Source: Paenibacillus sp. FSL H8-0332 (lineage in GTDB: Bacteria > Bacillota > Bacilli > Paenibacillales > Paenibacillaceae). From it: 64,000 nucleotides of DNA. Under the pieces are notes generated by a model. It was not told the origin of the DNA and searched no databases. It was given only the letters and a program-made list of their open reading frames with translations. The translations under genes and the position numbers were made by a program. Positions 1-8,165 of the stretch are shown in pieces. Each line of letters starts with the position of its first letter. The first letter of the stretch is position 1. The DNA lies in the NCBI RefSeq assembly GCF_037963835.1, contig NZ_CP150145.1, forward strand, positions 2,542,001 to 2,606,000, given 5' to 3'.

Positions 1-1
1 A

Positions 2-325
2 GGTTGGCGTACATACGATGAACAAGCGCTTAGGTGTATCAGGATCACGGCGCTGCTGCGGAGAATGGATATCCCGATCAAAGAAATACAGGCTGTTTTG
101 GATAAAAGTTCTGTGCCTGTGCTTAAGCAGGTTATACAGAACAGGCTAATTGCTCTACAGGCGCACCAGGAAGAACTCGAACGGGTGGGACAGCAATTAC
201 AGAAATTGGTCGAGAAAGCCCACTCCTTTAGGGGTGGTATGAATCGTCTTTGTTTAAGGGACATCCTTATGCTGTCAAAATTGACAATCCTACAGAAATA
301 CCAAAACTACCTTATCATTAATTAA
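2..325 (+). pseudogene. MerR-family regulator, C-terminal part, truncated by IS605 element
   Basis: The frame is open from the window edge, so the DNA-binding N-terminus lies outside. The visible part starts with the end of a MerR wing (residues WRTYDEQALRCI) and continues into the long dimerisation helix, with a coiled-coil pattern up to about position 200. The remaining codons to the stop at 323-325 read through transposon sequence and do not look like MerR. The following intact gene is a GNAT enzyme with its own ribosome binding site, so the pair was probably merR-GNAT before insertion. Joining the flanks at either plausible left boundary gives a stop within a few codons, so the insertion probably removed only the tail. 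Function of the regulator is unknown. Confidence 0.6.
220..237 (+). repeat. IS605 left-end hairpin
   Basis: CCACTCC and GGGGTGG pair around a TTTA loop (seven base pairs, one G-U). It matches in position and sequence style the hairpin at the right end, and is the expected TnpA recognition structure. Confidence 0.55.
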
Positions 326-661
326 CTATCATTTTGTTTTTGCCCAAGATACAGACGTAAAGTGCTAGTCGATCAAGTGGAGATTCATTTTAAGCAAATC
401 GTTATGGAGATATGTGCTGAACATGATTGGCAGCTATTCGCAATGGAGGTCATGCCTGATCATGTGCATATTGTTCTAAACGCACTGCCCACCGATTCTC
501 CCGCAGAACTTATGGCGAAACTCAAAGGAATCACTTCCCGGCGCCTCCGTGAACAACGTAAGCACTTGAACCACTTACCTTCCCACTGGACTCGCTCCTA
601 CTTTGTCAGTACGGCAGGGAACGTTTCAAGCGAAACGATCAAACGATATGTCGAGGAATAA
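269..661 (+). pseudogene. tnpA: IS200/IS605 Y1 transposase TnpA, frameshifted
   Basis: The HUH/Y1 transposase is recognisable, but in pieces. The frame around 285-340 reads KTTLSLINYHFVF, the conserved start of TnpA. The frame from 341 reads CPRYRRKVLVDQVE and then EVMPDHVHIVLNA, with the HUH metal motif as HVH. Restoring one T in the run at 336-341 would join the two. The upstream ATG at 269 is in yet another phase with the conserved N-terminus, so at least two frame lesions exist. A TAA at 659-661, where relatives have CAA, also clips the last residues. The protein cannot be made from this copy; mobility would need a transposase from elsewhere. Confidence 0.8.
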
Positions 662-1736
662 AAAACAAGGGGGTGAAACCCTGCAAACCGTAACGATTTC
701 AATACGCATTTTTCCACCCCGTCCGTCTGTATTGGTGGATATGGGGAACGAATACATTCGAACCGTCAACGAATTAACGGAGCAAGCCGAAAGGTCTGGA
801 ACGTTTCCGAAATTAACTTCAAAAACCGTCCATGCCAATCTACCCTCTGCCGTAAAAAATCAAGTGATTCGAGACGCCAAAAGCCTGTTTCAGCGGTTCA
901 AGAAAACGAAGAAACGGCCTCTTCTCCAAAAGAGGGTGTACTACGTGAACAATCAAAATTATACGATTTGGGGCAACCACATTTCTTTCCCCGTGATCCT
1001 GGATGGAAAAGTACAACGTCTTGTGGTCCCTTCACTTCTTTCGGATCGGGAGCGGGACATGCTTTCAAATGGGAAGCTTGGACTTCTGCGCGTGGTTCAA
1101 AAATCAGCGAAATGGTTTGTTCAAATTTCAATCGAACGACCGACCAAACCAGCCGATGGTCATGAAGTAATGGGGATTGATTTAGGCTTGAAAGTGCCTG
1201 CTGTTGTCGTAACCTCTAGCGGGAAGACCAAATTTTGCGGAAACGGACGTAAAAACAAATTTGTTCGCCGTAAGTACAGCAGCTATCGCCGCAAATTAGG
1301 AAAGCTTAAAAAGTTATCCGCGATCCGTAAACAGAACGACAAGGAAAGTCGTTTTATGAAAGATCAGAATCACAAAATCAGCCGCCAGATCGTGAATATG
1401 GCGATTCAAGAAAAGGTGTCTGTCATCAAGCTAGAGAAACTGACGAATATTCGTAAGACGACAAGAACAAGTCGTAAAAACGCTAAAAATCTGCATCAAT
1501 GGTCGTTCTATCAGTTGCAAATGTTCATCGCATATAAAGCGACACTTGCTGGAATCCAAGTGATTGAAGTGAATCCGGCATACACCTCGCAAGCCTGTCC
1601 CTCTTGTGGAGAGCGGAACAAAGCAAAGGATCGAACGTATCATTGCAACTGCGGTTATACAGCACATCGGGATCGGGTAGGTGCCATCAACATCATGCGT
1701 CAACCTGTGGCAGATGGTAACAGTCTGCCAGCCTAG
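648..1736 (+). CDS. tnpB: TnpB, RNA-guided RuvC-like nuclease of IS605 element
   Basis: A 362-residue protein of normal TnpB length. All three RuvC catalytic positions are present: Asp in GIDLGLKVPAVV (about residue 182), Glu in IKLEKLTNIRK (about 264), and Asp in AHRDRVGAINIM near the C-terminus. A four-cysteine zinc ribbon (CPSCGERN and CNCGY) lies before the last motif. In this family TnpB with an omega RNA cuts DNA matching the guide and helps retain the element. I chose ATG 648 because it starts the conserved region and overlaps the end of tnpA; the frame is open back to 603. It appears intact although its tnpA partner is dead. Confidence 0.88.
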   Translation: MSRNKKQGGETLQTVTISIRIFPPRPSVLVDMGNEYIRTVNELTEQAERSGTFPKLTSKTVHANLPSAVKNQVIRDAKSLFQRFKKTKKRPLLQKRVYYVNNQNYTIWGNHISFPVILDGKVQRLVVPSLLSDRERDMLSNGKLGLLRVVQKSAKWFVQISIERPTKPADGHEVMGIDLGLKVPAVVVTSSGKTKFCGNGRKNKFVRRKYSSYRRKLGKLKKLSAIRKQNDKESRFMKDQNHKISRQIVNMAIQEKVSVIKLEKLTNIRKTTRTSRKNAKNLHQWSFYQLQMFIAYKATLAGIQVIEVNPAYTSQACPSCGERNKAKDRTYHCNCGYTAHRDRVGAINIMRQPVADGNSLPA

Positions 1737-1880
1737 GTAGCTATAAGCTCTGATCTAGGATGGGCGAATGAACTCGCCCTTAACTTAGCAGTAGGGCAAA
1801 GCGGAAACGTATGCGCCCGCTAACTAGCTAAGAATCCCACCCTTTTAAGGGTGTGGAGGTTCAAGTGTATAGGCCATGAA
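1700..1880 (+). ncRNA. Putative TnpB omega (re)RNA with guide
   Basis: In IS605 elements the omega RNA spans the 3' end of tnpB and the right end, and its guide is copied from the flank. The 128 bases between the tnpB stop and TCAA at 1861-1864 contain GC-rich complementary blocks (GGGCGA with TCGCCC around 1760-1780) and the right-end hairpin, consistent with a structured scaffold. The guide would begin at 1865 with GTGTATAGGCCATGAA. The 5' end is a guess; the 3' scaffold/guide border is better supported. Confidence 0.5.
1836..1856 (+). repeat. IS605 right-end hairpin
   Basis: CACCCTT pairs with AAGGGTG, extended by CC/GG around one bulged T. TCAA follows four bases later. It is the right-end counterpart of the hairpin at 220-237 and probably forms the 3' stem-loop of the omega RNA. 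Confidence 0.6.
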
Positions 1881-1892
1881 ATTGGGGGGACT

Positions 1893-2375
1893 ATGAAAAA
1901 GTCAGAGGTTACACTAAGTAAAGCTACAGGGGAGGATGCGGCGGATATTCATGCTATGCAGCTTCAGGCCTTTATGCCGCTCTTGGAGAAATATCAGGAT
2001 TATGAGACAAATCCGGCTAATGAAACGTTGGAGAGACTCGTAGAACGGATGAATCAGGAATTTGTTGATTACTATCTCATCCGAAACGCCGGAAATGCAG
2101 TAGGCAGCATGAGAGTCAAGAAGACAGATGAGCATCAATACTGGCTCGGTCAAATATGCGTATTGCCGCAATGTCAAGGCGAAGGCATTGCCCAGCAAGC
2201 CTTCGCCCTGATTGAAGAAATCTATGCGGATGCGAAAACGTGGGGGCTGGCGACCGTCGTGCAGGAGGAGCGTAACTGCTACTTGTATGAGAAGCTGGGC
2301 TACAGAAGGACCAATGAAACCCGGGAAATCAATGATAAGATGACCTTGTGCTATTACGAGAAAACTCTTAAGTGA
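1893..2375 (+). CDS. GNAT-family N-acetyltransferase
   Basis: A 160-residue single-domain acetyltransferase. The acetyl-CoA pyrophosphate loop is visible as QCQGEGIAQQAF (about residues 92-103), preceded by the strand LGQICVLP and followed by the C-terminal segment NCYLYEKLGYRRTNET typical of the fold. Start ATG 1893 has a GGGGGG ribosome binding site six bases ahead. That site lies just outside the IS605 right end, so the gene survived the insertion. It was probably the second gene after the disrupted merR regulator and may have lost its original promoter. Substrate unknown. Confidence 0.8.
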   Translation: MKKSEVTLSKATGEDAADIHAMQLQAFMPLLEKYQDYETNPANETLERLVERMNQEFVDYYLIRNAGNAVGSMRVKKTDEHQYWLGQICVLPQCQGEGIAQQAFALIEEIYADAKTWGLATVVQEERNCYLYEKLGYRRTNETREINDKMTLCYYEKTLK

Positions 2376-2624
2376 AGTTAACGCCTACAGATAGAAATGC
2401 TGCATAAATTGCAACTCCGATTCATTGATATATTAGTATTCGCGAGGATTGTTGTATAAAAAGCAGGAATAATCCGCTCAGTGGCTTGGTAGATGCGGGA
2501 AAACTGCCTTTTGTGCAACAATTTTGGATTGGGGACTATACAGTGCGGAGAATATTGCAATATGTGCAGCATTCTGAATGGTAATCTGATAAAAGCGTTC
2601 CAAGCCTGTTGTTTCAACAAGTAC
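2376..2624. other. Intergenic spacer, no gene seen
   Basis: AT-rich sequence between the GNAT gene and the promoter of the dioxygenase operon. The open frames on either strand lack protein-like composition and no ribosome binding site is found. No terminator with a T-run was recognised after the GNAT stop. Confidence 0.5.
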
Positions 2625-2653
2625 TTGACAACTGTAACTATAGAAAGTAAAGT
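2625..2653 (+). promoter_or_regulatory. Sigma-A-like promoter of dioxygenase operon
   Basis: A perfect TTGACA (2625-2630) is followed after 17 bases by TAAAGT (2648-2653). The two operator-like palindromes lie just downstream, where a repressor would block transcription. The -10 is weak. Confidence 0.5.
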
Positions 2654-2665
2654 GAGGATATAAAA

Positions 2666-2683
2666 TATCTTAACTTAAAGATA
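2666..2683. promoter_or_regulatory. Operator-like palindrome, MhqR type
   Basis: TATCTTAACTTAAAGATA is an imperfect inverted repeat resembling the ATCTCGAATTCGAGAT layout bound by MhqR in Bacillus subtilis. The downstream gene is of the MhqA/MhqO ring-cleavage type, which supports the assignment. No mhqR gene is in the window. Confidence 0.45.
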
Positions 2684-2696
2684 ATATTTAACTAAA

Positions 2697-2714
2697 TATC
2701 TTAAAGTAAAGACA
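2697..2714. promoter_or_regulatory. Second, diverged copy of the operator
   Basis: TATCTTAAAGTAAAGACA repeats the 2666 site with three changes, 31 bases (about three helical turns) downstream, so dimers would bind the same DNA face. Confidence 0.4.
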
Positions 2715-2746
2715 TATCCGAATCAATAAATAAGGAGGCAATTCAA

Positions 2747-3685
2747 ATGAACAAACAAACCATGGGCATTCATCATATCACCGCAATTGTCGGGCATCCG
2801 CAGGAGAATATGGACTTTTATGCAGGAGTACTGGGGCTGCGGCTGGTGAAGCAAACGGTCAATTTCGATGATCCGGGAACGTATCATTTCTACTTCGGCA
2901 ATAACGGAGGCAAGCCGGGAACCATTATTACCTTCTTCCCTTGGGCGGATGCGTATCCGGGCAAGATTGGCGGAGGGCAGGTCGGTGTCACCTCGTATGT
3001 CATTCCGGTAGGCGCGATGGCTTTCTGGAGAGAAAGACTGACAAAGTTCAAGGTTGCTTTTACCGAAATGGAGCGGTTCGGAGAGCAGTATCTCGAGTTC
3101 GATGATCCGCACGGTCTGCATCTGGAGCTGGTGGAACGGGAGGCGGGTGAGCGTAATGAATGGACCTTCAGCGGGGTAACCCCCGAGGTGGCGATCAAGG
3201 GCTTCGGCGGCGCAACACTGCTGTCCACGCATCCTGAACAAACGGCTGAGCTGCTGGAGAAGGTGATGGGACTTACATTGGTGGGGCAGGAAGGCGATGT
3301 CGCCCGCTACCATTCCACTGCGGACCTCGGAAATGTGGTTGAACTCAAGGTAACTGCGGTGCAGCGCGGCGAAATGGGAGTCGGCACTGTCCATCATATC
3401 GCCTGGAGAGCGAAGGATGACCAGGATCAGCTTGAATGGCAGGAATATGTGCAGGATAATGGATATGGGGTAACGCCGGTGCAGGACCGGAATTATTTCA
3501 ACGCCATCTACTTCAGAGAGCATGGGGAGATTCTGTTCGAGATCGCTACCGATCCTCCAGGCTTCGCCCATGATGAATCCCCGGAAACAATGGGCAGTCG
3601 CCTGATGTTGCCGGAACAATATGAGCCGCACAGAGAACAGCTTAAGCAGGTACTGCTGCCATTCACATTAAGAGAGCTTGTCTAA
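2747..3685 (+). CDS. VOC-family ring-cleaving dioxygenase (MhqA/MhqO-like)
   Basis: A 312-residue protein with two vicinal-oxygen-chelate halves. The first begins GIHHITAIVGHPQENMDFY; the second contains TVHHIAWRAKD and ends near GEILFEIATDPPG, giving the usual His, His, Glu metal ligands. It belongs to the hydroquinone/catechol extradiol-cleavage type that Bacillus induces under quinone stress (mhqA, mhqO). It has an AAGGAGG site eight bases before ATG 2747. The flavin reductase-like gene follows after 33 bases, so the two are co-transcribed behind tandem MhqR-like operators. The substrate is inferred, not shown. Confidence 0.85.
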   Translation: MNKQTMGIHHITAIVGHPQENMDFYAGVLGLRLVKQTVNFDDPGTYHFYFGNNGGKPGTIITFFPWADAYPGKIGGGQVGVTSYVIPVGAMAFWRERLTKFKVAFTEMERFGEQYLEFDDPHGLHLELVEREAGERNEWTFSGVTPEVAIKGFGGATLLSTHPEQTAELLEKVMGLTLVGQEGDVARYHSTADLGNVVELKVTAVQRGEMGVGTVHHIAWRAKDDQDQLEWQEYVQDNGYGVTPVQDRNYFNAIYFREHGEILFEIATDPPGFAHDESPETMGSRLMLPEQYEPHREQLKQVLLPFTLRELV

Positions 3686-3718
3686 TTCAGCTTATATACA
3701 AAAAGAGGAGGCACGATC

Positions 3719-4312
3719 ATGATTTCAATTGATCCTATACACAATACCGAACGGGATAATTATAAGCTGCTGGTCGGGAGCATTATTCCGCGGCCGATCG
3801 CTTTTGTCACCACGCTGGGGGATGAGGGGGTATTGAACGGTGCGCCGTTCAGCTACTTCAATATCGTATCCTCCAACCCGCCGATGATCTCCGTCTCTAT
3901 TCAGCATGCCGGGGGGCAGTCCAAGGATACAGCGCGGAATATTAAGCAAACGAAGGAATTCGTGGTTCATATTGTGGATCAGCAGAATGTCGGGCAGGTG
4001 AATATGACTGCGGCTCCTCTGCCGCCGGATCAGAGTGAGGTTTCTCTAGCCGGACTGACGCCTGTGGATAGCCTGCACATTGGCGTACCGGGGATTAAGG
4101 AATCGAAGGTGCGGATGGAATGTGTGCTGGAGCATTGCCTGGAGCTGCCTAATAATGATCTGATTATCGGCAGGGTAGTGCAGTTTCATATTGACGAAGA
4201 GATCTACGAACAGGGAAGAATTGATCCGGTACAATTAGGGGCGGTAAGCCGGTTGGCCGGGAATAACTATGCGGGGATCGGGGAGATTTTTGAGATTGAG
4301 AGACCGGTATAA
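3719..4312 (+). CDS. Flavin reductase-like domain protein (FMN-binding split barrel)
   Basis: A 197-residue protein of the flavin-reductase-like family, which binds FMN in a split beta-barrel. Characteristic segments are LLVGSIIPRPIAFVTT near the N-terminus, then NGAPFSYFNIVSSNPPMISV and DTARNIKQTKEFVVHIV. It has a GAGGAGG site before ATG 3719. It is the second gene of the dioxygenase operon and may supply reduced flavin or reduce quinones, consistent with an electrophile-detoxification role. A strong hairpin at 4341-4364 follows. Confidence 0.82.
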   Translation: MISIDPIHNTERDNYKLLVGSIIPRPIAFVTTLGDEGVLNGAPFSYFNIVSSNPPMISVSIQHAGGQSKDTARNIKQTKEFVVHIVDQQNVGQVNMTAAPLPPDQSEVSLAGLTPVDSLHIGVPGIKESKVRMECVLEHCLELPNNDLIIGRVVQFHIDEEIYEQGRIDPVQLGAVSRLAGNNYAGIGEIFEIERPV

Positions 4313-4340
4313 TAGGACAAGGTCATCATATGAACAACAA

Positions 4341-4364
4341 AGCCCTGGCGCAAGCGCCAGGGCT
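4341..4364 (+). terminator. Hairpin terminator after flavin reductase gene
   Basis: AGCCCTGGCG and CGCCAGGGCT form a perfect ten-pair stem around CAAG. The tail is AT-rich without a long T-run, so efficiency is uncertain. Confidence 0.6.
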
Positions 4365-4549
4365 AATTATGTAGGAAAAATTATTGCATACAAAGAAATA
4401 ATATGCTAATGTTATAAGACTGTTGACTACTTTTATTAAAACAGATCGGAGGTAACGCATCTTATTTATATCTTAATTATAGCAAATGGACATCCGGTTT
4501 GTCAACCCGCCTGTTTGGGACTATTTCAAGAAAGAGGAGTGATCCGGTG

Positions 4550-6976
4550 ATGGAGAAGGTAAGCAGCTGGGAGCAGGAGCAGGAGTGGCTGGAGCAGGTC
4601 AAGGAGAAGCTGAAATCGGGGATCGCAAGCCTGGAGCCGGAGGTTGGCCAGCTGAAGGAGCAGGCTACGGACATCCGCCGGAGATTCTGGGAAGAAGTAA
4701 CTGTCAATACGAGTACGGAGGAGGATTTCGAAGAGAGCTTCTTCACGATTACCCAGCAGGACGCAGTCCTGTCTGAACGGGAACGCAGTCATGCGCGGAA
4801 GCTGCGGCAATGGAAGAATATGCAGCGGCTGCTGCCGTCGCCTTATTTTGGGCGGATAGATTTTCATGAGGAGGGTCAGAAGGCTGTGGAACAGGTCTAT
4901 ATCGGAGTGTCCTCCTTCATCGAAGAGGATGGTCTGAGCTTCGTGGTCTATGACTGGCGGACCCCGATTGCGAGCCTGTACTACGACTATCCGCCAGGAA
5001 AAGCAGCCTTCGACACACCCGGAGGACGGATTAGCGGGACGTTGGAACTGAAGCGGCAGTACCAGATCCGTGACGGTCAGCTCCGGCATTTGTTCGATTC
5101 GAGCGTTACGATCGGAGATGAACTGCTCCAGCAGGTACTAGGCAAAGGCGCAGATTCACAAATGAAAAGCATTGTAGCCACGATTCAGGCGGAGCAGAAC
5201 GCGATTATCCGTAACGATACCAGCCGGATGCTTATTGTGCAGGGGGCGGCGGGCAGTGGCAAAACCTCGGCAGCGCTCCAGCGCGTAGCCTATCTGCTGT
5301 ACAAACACCGGGAGCGGCTTACGGCGGATCAGATCGTATTATTTTCCCCTAACCCGATGTTCAACAGCTATGTGTCTACCGTTCTTCCGGAGCTGGGTGA
5401 AGAGAATATGCAGCAGACGACCTTTCAGGAATATCTGGAAACGTGGCTGGGTCGGGATTACCGGATAGAAGATTCGTTCGATCAGATGGAATATGTGCTT
5501 ACCGCTCAGCAGGAAGAGGGTTATGACGCCCGTCTTAAGGGAGTCGGATATAAGGCGTCGGAAGCCTTCCTCCGGGCACTTCAGGGTTATGCGCAGTGGC
5601 TGAAGCTGGAGGGGATGCTGTTCAAGGACATTTGCTTCCGGGACCGCGTGTTAATCTCGGGGCAGCAGATCAAGAGCAAGCTGTACAGCTATGATCCTTC
5701 AATTCGTCTGCCGAACCGGGTGGAGCTGGTACAGAAATGGCTGCTCACCGAGCTGGCGGGACTACAGAAGGAGGAGCAAGGGGCAGCCTGGGTAGAGGAA
5801 GAGATGAATTACCTCGACAATGACCAATATGCTGAAGTGCACGGTAAGCTGCACAGAGAGAAGGGCGTGTTCGACTTCGCGGAGAAATACCTTCGCCTGC
5901 AGGAGCTGCTGGTGCATAAGCGGGAGCAGGATGAAGGGGACTTCGATTACGCCGAGCGGGAGGAGGCGCTGCTGGGAGAGATGATCGTGAAGGAGCAGTT
6001 CAAACCGCTGAGACGGGGGATCAGGAAGTTCACCTTTATCGACATGGCCGGGCTCTACCGTCAATTGTTCAGTGATGAAACGGCCTACAGGGAAATGACA
6101 GGTGAAGCGGAGGTACCGGAGCTATGGCCGGAGATCTGTGCGCAGACCCGGGAGATGCTGGATAGCGGGACACTCTGGTATGAAGATGCGACCCCGTATT
6201 TGTATTTAAAAGAGCTGATCGAGGGTGTGCGGACGAATACGCAGGTGCGGCATATTTTCGTGGACGAAGGTCAGGATTATTCCATGTTCCAGTATGAGTT
6301 CCTCAAAAAGCTGTTTCCGCGTGCCCGCATGACGGTGCTGGGAGACTTCGGCCAGGCGATCTTCACGCAGGCGACGAATCTGTATGGAAGCAGCTCACCG
6401 CTGCTAAAGCTCTATGGAGAAGAAGAGACTAACCAGTTCCTGCTGGTCCGCAGCTACCGCTCGACCTTTGAGATTGTGGAGTTCACGAAGCGGCTGCTGC
6501 CCGGCGGCGAGGCGATTGTGGCTTTTGAGCGGAGGGGCCGGAAGCCCGTATTGGCTAAGCTGGACAATCATGAGTTGAGGGCGGAGCGTATCGTGAAAGA
6601 TCTCGCGGAGCTTCAGGCTGAAGGTTACACTTCCATCGCTGTGATTACGAAGACGGCTGACGAGAGTAGAGAAGCTTATGAGATTTTGACTGCCGGAGGG
6701 GCTGCCGGGTTGCTTCATATTACCAAGGATACTCCTGCCTTTAAAAAGGGTGTACAGGTGATTCCAGCCTATCTCGCCAAAGGTGTCGAATTCGACGCCG
6801 TGTTGATCTACGACGCCTCCCCGCAGACGTACCATAGGGAGAGTGAGCGTAAGCTCTTTTATACGGCATGTACTCGGGCTATGCACCGGCTGCAGTTGTA
6901 TACTGCGGGGGAGTGGACGCCGTTTGTGGGTGGGGTAGATGGGGAGTTGTATGAGCAGACAGTAGCTGCTCTATAG
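4550..6976 (+). CDS. helD: HelD-type UvrD/Rep-like helicase (RNA polymerase recycling)
   Basis: A protein of about 808 residues. It has an N-terminal coiled coil (residues 1-80), then the HelD-typical YIGVSSF and VVYDWRTPIASLYYDY block. Walker A GAAGSGKT is near residue 232, Walker B/motif II VDEGQDY near 580, motif III LGDFGQAIF and C-terminal motif VI TACTRAMHRL. HelD is known to bind stalled RNA polymerase and dislodge it using ATP. Start ATG 4550 (or GTG 4547) follows AGAGGAG; the open frame extends to a TTG at 4499 without a good site. It stands alone, between two terminators. Confidence 0.88.
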   Translation: MEKVSSWEQEQEWLEQVKEKLKSGIASLEPEVGQLKEQATDIRRRFWEEVTVNTSTEEDFEESFFTITQQDAVLSERERSHARKLRQWKNMQRLLPSPYFGRIDFHEEGQKAVEQVYIGVSSFIEEDGLSFVVYDWRTPIASLYYDYPPGKAAFDTPGGRISGTLELKRQYQIRDGQLRHLFDSSVTIGDELLQQVLGKGADSQMKSIVATIQAEQNAIIRNDTSRMLIVQGAAGSGKTSAALQRVAYLLYKHRERLTADQIVLFSPNPMFNSYVSTVLPELGEENMQQTTFQEYLETWLGRDYRIEDSFDQMEYVLTAQQEEGYDARLKGVGYKASEAFLRALQGYAQWLKLEGMLFKDICFRDRVLISGQQIKSKLYSYDPSIRLPNRVELVQKWLLTELAGLQKEEQGAAWVEEEMNYLDNDQYAEVHGKLHREKGVFDFAEKYLRLQELLVHKREQDEGDFDYAEREEALLGEMIVKEQFKPLRRGIRKFTFIDMAGLYRQLFSDETAYREMTGEAEVPELWPEICAQTREMLDSGTLWYEDATPYLYLKELIEGVRTNTQVRHIFVDEGQDYSMFQYEFLKKLFPRARMTVLGDFGQAIFTQATNLYGSSSPLLKLYGEEETNQFLLVRSYRSTFEIVEFTKRLLPGGEAIVAFERRGRKPVLAKLDNHELRAERIVKDLAELQAEGYTSIAVITKTADESREAYEILTAGGAAGLLHITKDTPAFKKGVQVIPAYLAKGVEFDAVLIYDASPQTYHRESERKLFYTACTRAMHRLQLYTAGEWTPFVGGVDGELYEQTVAAL

Positions 6977-6985
6977 ATCTAAGAA

Positions 6986-7014
6986 GGCCACTCCAATTTA
7001 ATGGAGGGGTCTTT
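6986..7014 (+). terminator. Intrinsic terminator after helD
   Basis: GGCCACTCC pairs with GGAGGGGTC (one mismatch, one G-U) around an AT loop, followed by TTT. It begins ten bases after the helD stop. Confidence 0.6.
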
Positions 7015-7155
7015 GCATGTTGAGCCTGGTTCAACTATGAGAACACAGTGAATGCTCTGTGATATTTTTTTCATATCAAAATACTCGTTAAAAGATATTT
7101 CACCTATTAATTGTGATTTGTTACGCTTAAATGGCTATTAAAAGGAGGTAAGAAA

Positions 7156-8145
7156 ATGGAATATCGGAAATTGGGTGCAAGCGGCTTATCGGTCAGTGAG
7201 ATTGCTTTTGGAAACTGGATTACGCATGGTGCGCAAGTGGATAATGACACCGCCAAAGCTTGTGTCCATGCTGCATTGGACGCGGGAATTACTACATTCG
7301 ACACCGCAGATGTGTATTCGGACACGAAGGCGGAGACGGTGCTGGGGCAAGTCTTAGCAGGAGTGCGGCGGGAAAGCATCGAGTTATGTACCAAGGTCTA
7401 TCAGCCTACAGGAACAGGCCCCAATGACCGGGGATTATCCCGGAAGCATATCATGGAAGCTTGTAACTCCTCGTTGAAAAGATTGCAGACGGATTATATA
7501 GATATTTATTATGCTCATAGATTTGACAAGAAGGTGCCCTTGGAGGAGACCTTCCTGGCATTCTCTGATCTGGTGCGTCAAGGGAAGGTTCTGTATGTGG
7601 GGATCAGCGAATGGACGGCGGAACAGATCACACAAGCTGCGGTTTTGGCCCGGGAGCTGAAGGTACCTCTGGTCGCTAGCCAGCCGCAATATTCGATGTT
7701 ATGGCGGGTGATCGAAGCGGAGGTGGTCCAGGCTTCCGAGCGGGAAGGGATCGGGCAGGTCGTCTGGTCACCGCTGGCCCAAGGCATTCTTTCCGGGAAA
7801 TATCTGCCGAATCAACCGGTCCCGCAGGGGTCCCGTGCCTCGACCTCGGCGGGTTCTCCGTTTTTTGAACGATTAGCTGGGCAGTGGCTGCATACAGAGG
7901 TTCTTACGGCGGTATCCCGGCTGTCCTCGCTTGCACACGAAGCGGGGCTGACGCTGCCGCAATTGGCCATCGCCTGGGTGCTGCAGAATCCGCAGGTGTC
8001 GTCTGCAATCATCGGGGCATCCAGACCAGAGCAAGTACAAGAGAATGTTAAGGCTTCAGGGGTGCGTCTTGGACCTGATTTGCTGGGTGAGATCGACAGA
8101 GTACTGGAGGGACTGGTTGAACGTGATCCTGCGAAGACCGGCTGA
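7156..8145 (+). CDS. Aldo/keto reductase
   Basis: A 329-residue NADPH-dependent oxidoreductase of the AKR (beta/alpha)8 fold, potassium-channel beta-subunit/YhdN-like subgroup. The catalytic tetrad is visible: Asp in FDTADVYS, Tyr in the same segment, Lys in LCTKVY and His in YYAHRFD. The C-terminal cofactor segment is AIIGASRPEQVQENV. It has an AAAGGAGG site before ATG 7156. It converges on a LysR-type regulator at 8166-9050. Physiological aldehyde unknown. Confidence 0.88.
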   Translation: MEYRKLGASGLSVSEIAFGNWITHGAQVDNDTAKACVHAALDAGITTFDTADVYSDTKAETVLGQVLAGVRRESIELCTKVYQPTGTGPNDRGLSRKHIMEACNSSLKRLQTDYIDIYYAHRFDKKVPLEETFLAFSDLVRQGKVLYVGISEWTAEQITQAAVLARELKVPLVASQPQYSMLWRVIEAEVVQASEREGIGQVVWSPLAQGILSGKYLPNQPVPQGSRASTSAGSPFFERLAGQWLHTEVLTAVSRLSSLAHEAGLTLPQLAIAWVLQNPQVSSAIIGASRPEQVQENVKASGVRLGPDLLGEIDRVLEGLVERDPAKTG

Positions 8146-8165
8146 ATCACTCTGTTCGCGCACCT

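Larger units (their letters stand above)
201..1864 (+). mobile_element. IS200/IS605-family element (IS605-like, tnpA-tnpB same strand)
   Basis: The element contains a degenerate tnpA and a tnpB overlapping in the same direction, and lacks inverted repeats, as expected of this family. Subterminal hairpins occur at 220-237 and 1836-1856, and they resemble each other. The right end closes with TCAA at 1861-1864, the right cleavage motif in IS608. The left boundary is less certain: a TTAC, the IS608 target, ends at 200, which would put the first element base at 201. This boundary is inferred from family knowledge and not proven here. These elements make no target duplication, so the flanks cannot confirm it. 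Confidence 0.75.

Noticed and set aside
2378..2620. 80-codon minus-strand frame in the gap before the dioxygenase
   Set aside because: Composition is not protein-like, no ribosome binding site, and it faces the promoter region.
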